From Trichoplax sp. H2 (lineage: Eukaryota > Placozoa > Uniplacotomia > Trichoplacea): a stretch of 64,000 nt of DNA. The stretch spans positions 558,001-622,000 of the forward strand of contig NOWV01000023.1 of NCBI GenBank assembly GCA_003344405.1, given 5' to 3'. A model generated the notes under the pieces. That model had not been told where the DNA came from. It worked only from the letters and a program-made list of their open reading frames with translations, and ran no database searches. The position numbers and the translations under genes are program-made. Positions 54,578-64,000 of this stretch are shown in pieces. Positions within the stretch are counted from its first letter, which is position 1. The number at the start of each line of letters is the position of its first letter.

Positions 54578-57500
54578 ATGATCGGTGGAGCCTCAGCAAT
54601 GGCCGTTACGGCTGCCGTTGGGTTATGTTATGCTATCTACAAGGCTGTAAAATGGATCCAGTTAAGTACCGACAACGTTGGTTTAAAAAGGATAATTGAA
54701 TCTAGTTTAGACGTTTAGCAATCACCTATTGAAATTCAACAAATTGACAAGGCTACTACATGGCCATCATTCCATAAGCTACTTAAGTAGCCGTTTCCAT
54801 GCTAATGATTTTATTTCCATTTCTATTGTAGATTTTTTTTTGTAAAGTATCTTTCAGTCAGTTGCAGCATTACATCAAAAAAAGTGCTTGACTCCTTCTT
54901 ACCTAGTAAAAGCTGTTGTTGCAATGTTTTACGTACGTTTATCGCTCAGCTCATCCAACTGCATGGATAGAAAGTCTTCTTCATCAATGTTCAATGCTCA
55001 GTACTGATTATACTCTACGTATACTTCATAAGTGAAGATGAATTGAAATGACTATTTATTGATGGATTTACCAACCCATTCAATAGAATCCTGATTAGTA
55101 TCTCTACATAATTACGACCTCATCAATATTGAGTATTCTCAGTTTGAATGGATTGAATTACTGAATGTACTGCGTAATGCTATATTTTAGTGCAAAAATG
55201 ATAGGGTTAACTAAAGTATCTAGTCAGTATTCTACACGCATGCGAATGGTATCCAATTATAATGCAATCGACAAATTGACCATTCCATATAGACTAGTAC
55301 TATCAAATTGACTTGAGACTACTTTGCTTAATCAATTTCCACACGTATTGATATTAGCCTTGAAACCGTCGTCGAACCATTGACGTATTACTGTCTTTGC
55401 TGGGCTACAGTTTGGAGAAATATGTTCAACATGACGTGCTGTCCATTCTGTACGGCTAGAAATCCAAGCCATGATACAGTAGAATATGTGACGAGATTGT
55501 GAAGATGCATGATTTATTGGTAATCAAATCAAAATTAATTAACGTATACATGACGTGCTTTTCATTCTGTACGTCTAGAAATCCAAACCACGATACAGTA
55601 GAATATGTGACGAGATTGTAAAGATGCATGATTTAGAAGCAATCAAATCAAAATTAATTAGCGTATCATAGAAGAATTAGTCATTCCATTTATGATGACT
55701 GAGCACATTATGTTATCAACAATAAAATAATATTCTATTATGACTCGTAAGTCGTAACTATACAGGTAGCAATTACGTACTTTTATCGGAAGGCGTACAT
55801 ACGAGTTATCGGATGTACTGCCGTAACTATGAGAAATTAAGGTAGAAGTGATGCCTATTACGGCTCAATTTTTTTCTTTTCAAAATGAGATCATAATCTA
55901 CGTTCCAATTACATATTTTTATCTAATGGTGTTTAGTATCTGATTGTAGAACGTAACTATGAGGAATTTGGGTAGAAGAAATCACAATGACAGTTAAATT
56001 TTACTTTTCAATTGAGATCATGAGCTACGATCGGGTAGGCATTGCGCTACTACACGTTCGTAAAACGATATCGTTATGTACTAAATTTACCTAAGAACTT
56101 CTAAAAGGCTCTACTTCAACAGACGTACCTCTCTAATTTGATATACTTTTCATCAGTTCACTGAGACAAAATTACAAGACTTTTGAAAGAATTGGTGTTG
56201 CTGGGCCTAAGCCAATATTTTTACTAGGCAACGCCCTCGAATTTATGAAGAAACCGAAGGTAACTCTCATTGACAGTCATTTTTTCTACAGTTACTTATA
56301 TTAAGAATGGCATAATAGAACGCAAATTGGTATTGTAAAATGCATTCGATATCTTTTACTTTGATCAAGGTCATAAAGTACCCTAGAACAGCTAGCTGTT
56401 AAGCTGGCTGTTTTACTATAACCTGTTTAAACCTTGTATTCGAGGTACTGTATGATAATAATTATTAATTCATTAATTTGGTGTATTGCTGTGTGTTTGC
56501 ACAGAAAATGCATGAAGTGCATGCCGACCTTATTAAAAAGTATGGACGTGTAACGGGGTACGTTATATCTGCCAAAGTTATAGGATTTCATACAAATTAC
56601 TATTAACGTAACTGATATTAGGGTACAGTTATATCTTTCTGTTGAATCTTGATTATGCAGATTGTTTATGGGCGTGAGGGGTCGCTATCTGTTAACTGAT
56701 CCAGATATTATTAAAGAAATCACCGTGAAACAATTTTCAAATTTTCTGAATCGATCGGTATACAGTTGCTTGCTTTAGTTACTTGTATTCTATGCTTACT
56801 GTGTACATATTTTGGATTTATATAAAATCAGTTACTAGTGTAATAAATATCGATTTGAATAGTAAATATGTTAAAAGTTATGATTTAACAATGTTATACG
56901 GCAAATTTTAATGCTTTTTTTGCAACCATCAATTCTGATTATTATTTGCAAAGTTTTGGAGCTTATTCGTTGTTTAATGTTCATTGTAGATTACGTTCAA
57001 TACAGGATTTCGGTTTGATCTTGGCTTATTAATATTACGTGATGATCACTGGAAGAAAGTGCGCAACATCTTGACTCCTAATTTTACCTCGAACAAGATG
57101 AAAAATGTATGATTTTATTCAATGAATGTAGTAACTGATTCCTACCTCTAAAATTTTAATGTTAATGAAACAGATGAGGCCATTGTTGGATGATTCTACT
57201 AGGATTTTAATGCAGAAACTAGATGAAGCTACTAAAACAGGAGAACCAGTGAATATCTGGGAGTATGTTGCAATATTGTACGGCTCTCTAATTCAAGATA
57301 TATAGATTCCTACGATATTAAAATGCTGACGATTGCTTCAGGTGGTTTGGAACTTACACCATGCAAATTATTATGGCGACGGCTTTTGGTACTGACGTAG
57401 ATTCTCAAACTAATTCAGATAATATCCTAAATAAGCGTGCTAGTCAGAGTTTGCACCTAAGTCCGTTTGCAGTTATATCAGGTATTGAGTGGCTTTTAAT

Positions 57501-59603
57501 ATTATAGCTACGATGTAGACGTACTTGTCTAATGAAGGGTATTTCCTACAAGCTTTTCTTGATATTTTATTGTACTGTACCGTACTTCTCATTACAGTCT
57601 GTAATCAGCTGTATTTCTAAAGATTAGTTATCGATATTAAATTATCTCTATGTAGAAAGCATTTACTTTGTACTGTATTATGTTGTCGCAAAGTGACTTT
57701 TGCTAACTAATGCTTCTCTTATTTTCATCAGATGACATTCTTTCGTATTTATTGAGAATAGCATTATCAATGACGTTATACATTCTTTTATAGAGAAATG
57801 CATAGTTTTTATAAATATCATCTATGAACTGATCGTACACAATAAATGTTTATGTAGAGCTACGATAACTTGGCTAACATTTTAATAAAGTTTAGGTTTA
57901 GTTTTGTCTCAGGAGAGACTAGTTGTGTTACTGTTTACCGTGATAATGGAAGATCATCAGTATTAGAGTCGTACTGTAGGTAGATATCAGGAGGATAAAC
58001 CTGCCGGTAGACTCTTAGCCTTTAGTTTTCTACAGCAGTTATAATTTTCCGTGTCGTTACAAATTTATAACATAGGTCTAACATCGAATCCTAATTCTCC
58101 GCATTTTTTATCCCTATTATAGCGGTATTTTTGCCTGCACTATTTCCACTAATGGTCAGATTGGATCGTTCATTTATTAATGGTATGGGGTTCATAGATA
58201 ACTTTGCGGATAAAGTGTTATCCATGCGAAAAAAAGAAGTAGATTCGAAAGTAATTTATAGAATTATTTTACTATATTCTCTTAGCTGATTAATGTAAAT
58301 TAATTGCAATGATGGCATTTGTGATACTATATATTACGGTACTGCATTATTGTAGCGTCAGGATATAATGCAAATCATGATTGATGCTTCTGATGAGAGT
58401 AAAAAAGGTTCCTTGACCCATGATGAAGCTGTTGGGCAGATCATTACTGTATTGTTGGCTGGCTATGAAACGACTAATAACGCTTTAGGGTATATTGCGT
58501 ACCTGCTAGCATTGCATCCAGAAGTTCAAGATAAGCTAATAAATGAAATCGAAAGTGCATACAATTCAACGGTTAGATATACTACCGGCATTTGGTACAA
58601 GATAACATTTTAGGCTAAATTTCGGTGGTTTTGAAGCCCAATTCTTTTAACATAAATTTAAATAGTCTTAATCCATATTATTCGATAGGATTCCAAGGAA
58701 ATTGATTACGATATTATTATGTATAAGATGGCGTATCTGGATATGGTGATATCAGAAAGCCTAAGATTATATCCGCCAGTGATGTCGTAAATAATTTATC
58801 GTATTAGTTAAGTACTAAAATAAGGATTATACTGCTATTAAAGGCCAAAATTTCTCTACAGAATCGGACGAGAAATTAAAGAAGATTGCGTTATAAAAGG
58901 AGTAAAATTTTTGAAAGGTTTGACCATTGGTATACCTGCTTATGCAATGCATAGAGATCCAGAATTTTGGGAAGAGCCTGAGAAATTTGATCCTGAAAGG
59001 TAGCTACATACGTATACTTTATTAAAACTATTGCAATCGATTAGTGGTAGTTAGCTTAAATCTTTTTAATTTTGCTGCTAATAGAAGCTGCAGAAATTAA
59101 TAATGCTAAATCTAACAAATTTAAACATATTTCGCTATTTGAATTAAAAAGTCTATTCAATTATTGTACTTAAGAGGATGTTCATTTTTAAAAGCGTACC
59201 TATGCATGGTAATGTTGATAAATAAATGTTTCTATTTTATGATTCTGTATCAGATTTTCAGAAGAGAGAAAGAATAGCATAAATACATACGCATATTTGC
59301 CATTCGGTATTGGTCCACGAGCCTGCATTGGTTCTAGATTTGCTTTAATGGAAATAAAACTATGTTTAGTCAAAGTTTTGATGGCATATCGCTTTGTTAC
59401 TTGTCCTGAAACACAGGTAGCTTGCAATACCTCTGCATCCCTGAAACATGTTTATCTTCTTTTATTTTACACTTGCTTGTAATAGCTTTGGCCATTTTGA
59501 ATTAAACAGTTTTGTTTGCAAACTCTAGATTCCTTTGCAGGTCAAATCTGCAGGATCGCTATCCCCACAAAATGGCATTTATCTCAAGATTGAAAAAAGA
59601 TAA
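54578..59603 (+). CDS. Cytochrome P450, clan 3 (CYP3/CYP5-like)
   Basis: A heme-thiolate monooxygenase of the ER membrane. Exons: 54578-54660, 56157-56259, 56505-56557, 56661-56757, 56990-57106, 57174-57262, 57342-57481, 58123-58250, 58356-58571, 58689-58786, 58862-58999, 59254-59416, 59541-59603; all phases join to 495 residues, the normal P450 size. Features in order: N-terminal hydrophobic anchor ([15 protein letters not shown]), proline hinge [28 protein letters not shown] (helix C, with the WxxxR heme contact), I-helix [15 protein letters not shown]-helix ESLRLYPPV (ExxR), PERF meander, and heme-binding [10 protein letters not shown] with the Cys ligand. The I-helix and heme loop resemble CYP3A and thromboxane synthase, so clan 3 is favoured; subfamily cannot be set. 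All key residues are present, so it should be active. Intron 1 (1.5 kb) carries two tandem duplications. AATAAA at 59675-59680. Confidence 0.95.
55432..55669. repeat. 119-bp tandem duplication in P450 intron 1
   Basis: 55432-55550 and 55551-55669 are near-identical direct copies, starting TGACGTGCT and sharing ATACAGTAGAATATGTGACG and ATCAAATCAAAATTAATT. About a dozen differences, so a fairly recent event. Confidence 0.93.
55777..56022. repeat. Second, older tandem duplication in P450 intron 1
   Basis: 55777-55901 and about 55908-56022 share TTACxTAxTTTTATC, CGTAACTATGAGxAATT, GGTAGAAGxxAT, a TTTTCAAxxTGAGATCAT block and CTACG at the end. Diverged more than the neighbouring 119-bp pair. Confidence 0.75.
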
Positions 59604-60331
59604 AGCAAAAATACTTTGCTTTGTGGTTGTTAGTTATTCCCTTTGATACGGCATATTTATGTTTTGATCTTTTAAATAAATTAAATTGAACTTATGATCA
59701 GTATTTATGAAGAAATATCTAGAAAAGGACTATTTATAATTCAATATCATGGTTATATTAATATATCTTATTATTGCTATTCGACACTATAATGAATGGG
59801 TTTATTTACTGCGGTATATAATAGAGTGTAAAGATTATAGAGTTATCGATACTCATGACTGGACCTAACTAATAGTAGTAGCTCGTATGTCTATAGCATT
59901 CATTGCTACTTGTCAGTGTATGAAATGGGACTTTGTACTGATAGTGTGTCGGAATCGCGCATTCTCGTACACTGATAAACTGATCTACTACTGAAATTAA
60001 CCAACTTTAAAAAAGTTAATAAATTGCTTTCAATCTTCCCAAATCAGATGAGATGTGCTTGTATTTTATTGTCTAAATCAAATCAGTCCATCACACTATT
60101 GAAGTATACTGGGTGTCCTAAACACTACTTTCAGTACAACTTACATGGGCGTTGCCACTAACACGATAGACTACTTCTTACTGGCTGTACAGACATACAG
60201 TAAGGACAGCACTTTTATACAATCTGTTCTTGTATTGTAAGCTAATCCCTCCGAAATTTATGAGCCTGTATCCAACCTGCCAACTGAGATCTTGGAGTTT
60301 TTTGTAGTTTAATGCTATAATTGCGTAACAT
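59604..60331. other. Spacer between P450 and alpha/beta hydrolase genes
   Basis: Both neighbours are on the plus strand. It holds the P450 3' UTR with AATAAA at 59675-59680, and presumably the hydrolase promoter. No repeat array or other gene was seen. The minus frame at 60178-60396 overlaps the hydrolase first exon and is a shadow. Confidence 0.6.
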
Positions 60332-63300
60332 TTGAATGGATACTCTTTGGCGATGCATTCTGGAAACTTATCGCGATTTCTACCAAGGTTAAGCAAAAGT
60401 TCGAAAATAAGTGATATTCGTAGGTACTTACCAGCCGTATTACAATTTAATGCTAAACATCTCGTTGGATTAGCAGCTACTAAAAGTCAAAATTTTGATT
60501 TACCGACGCCCTTCGATCCGGAGGTAAAATTTGTCGACGTTGAGACTGGTAATTTAAATGTTAGCAGTGTGGATCATATTAGAGCAGGCTACACTGATGA
60601 AAATCCTAATGGGTCACCAACTGTCATTACGGTGCATGGATGTCCAGGTATGCTCAATTCCTGCACAAACTATTAGTCGTAGAATAGCAATTTTGTTTAT
60701 AAAATCGTTTGCAAACATAATGTACTATTACAGTTAACGCTATTGCCTTTCTGGGCTCTGGTTTATAAACTCAAAGTACGAGCGTGTTAATAGTGCAGAG
60801 CGAAGCAACATGTAGTTTTGATCGATTGGTAGATTTTTTTAACTGTAGAGCTCGTTATGTTGTAAATTTGCACATCATATAGCATAGTAATTATTCTAAA
60901 TTATAACTTTTTATGATATGCAAAGTAGTCTAGATCAAAGTATTGAGGAAACTATTTACTTGTGATTTCACTCGATGAAGTGTATTGTACGTATTCCTAC
61001 TCTTTGATATTCCTTCTCATGTTTAAATTGATAGCCTTATGAAATAAAGGCCTGACAAAGAAACTGCAGTGAAATGATACTCGTATATCTCGATCATAAT
61101 ATCAGTATGTGGCAATACCTATTCGATAGTAATTTGATCGCTCAGATTGCCTTGAGATTTTGTAAGCATAGTTGTAGTTTATGGTAGTTCGCAAAAATGG
61201 ACAATGTCCATTAGTTTAAAATACTATATTAAATCAATAACTGTGGAAGATATCCAGCTATGATTAGGCGATGGTAACAACGACAACACACGTTTGCATA
61301 CGATTGCTCTGTGATATAGATATCCTGGAAATACTGTGGTACAATACTAAAATATGGACTGCATACTTGTTTGATAAGACTATGATAAACTAACATGATA
61401 AAGCAGTATTACGGTAAACACATTCGTTTCCAATACTTGATAGCATAATAACATTGACGCTGATATATCTACCATAGTTGGAGTTGGATATCCACAGTTT
61501 GATAGTAATTGCTCATTTGTATAATCAGTCATCGTGATGAAATGTTAACATTGAGATATGATCACTACTCTAAATTGCAGAAAACTACTTACTGTTTGCA
61601 CAGTAATAAAGTTAGGTGACTGATGCCTAATTCCGGAGTTATTATAATTAATTAACGTACAAAATCATAGTGCTCTCAGAAATTTCTTTTTTGATAAATA
61701 ATAACTGATCTCAACTTAATAACTAAATAATGATAGATTTATTGACGGACTATGCCCGTCCGATCGTCAGTTACAATAATCTCACAGTATTTCCAAGTGG
61801 TCATAATCAAATAGCGCTCGTTAAAACCGCTAATACTCGGTTATTGAGTGTTAGACTATTGCGCTGTAAATTACTATATTCTTTAATTATGCCCTATTTC
61901 AGCCTGTTGAGTTACAGCAACATCCGTTTTTATACTCGTTCTGAATAAAGCGCCTTGTACAGTGCTCCTTACAAGGTATAGACTGTGCTTGTATTAATTT
62001 CATTCGTATGCTAAATATAAAGCTGCTGTCAACTATAAGTATATCATTTCTATTGTATACTGTAACTTAATCTGCGCGCTTAGGAAATCCATCCACGTCC
62101 TTAGATTCTATCAGTAACAGTGAAATTTTACAGACATTGGCTATTCTAACGAGTGCTTTTACGTTGTATGAATACGTCGCAACTATCTTGAATACTCATC
62201 CAAATAGTGGAGTATCCTGAACTTTGCAGGATAACGCAACCGATTTGCAATTATGTTATTTCTACAATTTTGGGGATATTTTTCCAATTTCGATAACATA
62301 TTTTCCTTCACATTTCATCGTTCCATGATTAAGGAAGCCACTATGATTTTCGTTACTTGGCTACACCTTTGCGTGATGCTGACGTTAGGATAATACGGAT
62401 TAATTTACCAGGATTTGGTCCTACTCCTAAACCATATGATTTTACATATACGCCTGTTAATAAAGCTAACTTTGTTGGCAATTTATTAAACAATATTGGG
62501 ATCAATAGAGTTGGCATGGCAGTTGGACATAGTATGGGATGTGCTTGTGTAACCTCTTTAGTTAGTACACATCCAAATTTGGTTGCATCTTATGCTCTAC
62601 TAGCTAGTTGTGGAACTAGGCCTCATTTTGGACTAAGACCGTATATGTGTAGGTATCTGATTTGGTGAAATGATCTATCTATTTTCAATCAACCTTATAC
62701 TGTAGACACTATATTTGAAATATTGTCTCAATTCTTTTCATGTCATAAAACCAACAACAATTTAGATAATTTAACATATTCATATCAATATTAAATTATT
62801 GTAATCTACCTTAGCCCTTAGTCACTTATAGGATATTTATCTACCGTTAATTGATATTTGCACTTATGATTAGGGATTCAAGCTACAGCAAAACTATTGG
62901 ATGTACCGCTGCTCGGAAGTTTATCATCTGGTTATATAAATAGAATATACGCAAAATTTGGATTTAACCTAGCTAAAACGGTTAAAGATGAAATAGATAA
63001 TAGCCAGCGAATATGTGCTATTGTGGATTTTAACTTTAATACCAAATGTCTTGAATTAATGGGTGATAAGAAGATTCCCACCTTACTAGGCTTTTCACTT
63101 GATGATAAATTAATTGAGCACGAAATCTTTAATGAAATATCGTTATGTCTGGGCTTACCAACGCTTGATGAAATGGTTGGTCTTGAGGAAGCTCGAAGTA
63201 ATTATAAGCTTATGATCTAAGTTAACTGTCTAATATTTGCGATGGATGAATTATGCGTCCGTAACAAAGGCTGGTTGTATTACTTAGATGATATAAATAG

Positions 63301-63862
63301 TATAGCGCGGTGTAAATTTGGAATTATATTAACCTGGTGTCGACAAGGACTATAGCTGTTTTACGTTACTATATTCAAATTGATATACGCGTGCTGTCGA
63401 GCTTGCCCTATACAGTGCAATACAAGAAATTTCATATATTACTATTACTTGAGATAGAGCTAAAATAATATTTGATTAGGTTTACTGTGATAATATGTGT
63501 TATTAAGTACATTCCTGTTCCCGCTCTGATAGCTAATACTTTCGTTTCTAATATTAATCGGTGCTGAGCTTGAGACCTGCAATCGAAAATTATATATAAC
63601 ATATATATTATTATTAGCTTTTTCATCTGCTTACAAAGTGGCCTGTAATATGTACCTACGCAAGACTACCATTATGTAATGAACTATATCATTTCTATTT
63701 CATATTACAGCTGACAAGATGCCTCATGTCACATACGATTGGACAACTGGAATATCTCGTCAACTAGTATTTCATAACAGTGGTCACTACCCTCAAAAAT
63801 TTCATGCAAATCATATTGGAAAAGCAATGTTAGATATTCTGAATAAAATAGACGGCACTAAA
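60332..63862 (+). CDS. Alpha/beta hydrolase, DUF1057-like (3' end beyond window)
   Basis: Exons: 60332-60647, 62334-62648, 62874-63197, 63711-63862; phases join, and the last exon ends at GTAAGT, so at least one more exon lies outside. About 369 residues are seen. The start could be residue 1 or the Met at 60353. The first 40 residues are basic and hydroxylated with no acidic residue (SRFLPRLSKSS, RRYLP), as in a mitochondrial presequence. Oxyanion-hole motif HGCPGSHYDFRYL; strand-turn INLPGFGPTPKPYDF; nucleophile elbow VGHSMGCACV with Ser; acid candidate in LLGFSLDDKLIEHEIF; catalytic His in HNSGHYPQKFHANHIGKAM. The GSHYDFRYL and NLPGFG pattern resembles the DUF1057 family known mainly from nematodes (from memory). 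The substrate is unknown. The 1.7-kb first intron shows no exon. Confidence 0.85.
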
Positions 63863-64000
63863 GTAAGTATGCAAAGACCTTTAATCAGTGCACATTAGAT
63901 ATAAGTTATGAAAGATGGATAAGTATCTAAAGCCATATATTGCGTGCTTACAAATTTACGGTTGTAAATTGATATTTAGTAATGTAAATGTCGGATAAAA

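Noticed and set aside
61730-61948. 72-codon frame in the first intron of the hydrolase
   Set aside because: Not in a phase that could join the flanking exons and no recognisable content.

Overview
The window is nuclear DNA from an animal: AT-rich, with protein genes cut into many short exons by GT-AG introns. I recognise nine genes. By family content (forkhead FOXN1/4, PPP4R4, RUVBL2, COMMD9, WSCD-like sulfotransferases, a clan-3 P450), high conservation and compact introns it fits an early-branching animal such as a placozoan. The organism is an inference, not something the sequence states.

Layout. 1-4711: no gene, one tandem repeat. 4712-19250 (+): PPP4R4, 24 exons, with a 5.3-kb third-exon-preceding intron. 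19251-23066: no gene seen. 23067-25310 (-): FOXN1/4-type forkhead factor with a polyglutamine tract. 25311-29501: repeat-rich, with TACAG/TACTG pentamer arrays and one copy of a dispersed element. 29502-33167 (+): RUVBL2 (Reptin), 15 exons. 34720-36125 and 38571-39821 (both -): two tandem three-exon membrane sulfotransferase-like genes. 41619-47619 (-): a 15-exon LRR/EF-hand protein of LRRC74 type, with a GC-AG intron. 47620-50385: no gene supported. 50386-51933 (-): COMMD9, first exon not found. 51934-54577: repeats, the second (inverted) copy of the dispersed element, and unassigned reading frames. 54578-59603 (+): cytochrome P450, 13 exons. 60332 to past the window end (+): an alpha/beta hydrolase of the DUF1057 type, 3' end missing.

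The genes are ordinary single-copy housekeeping or regulatory loci apart from the sulfotransferase pair; they do not form a pathway or cluster. The most unusual signals are: self-complementary pentamer arrays concentrated in the 5' flanks of several of these genes; a roughly 270-bp dispersed element present twice in opposite orientation inside those arrays; a perfect 29-bp-arm hairpin; the sulfotransferase pair with a non-canonical PAPS loop; and several private tandem duplications in introns and spacers. I found no clear new multi-gene system.

Exon boundaries were read by eye, by splice consensus, reading-frame continuity and remembered family sequence, and need transcript support.
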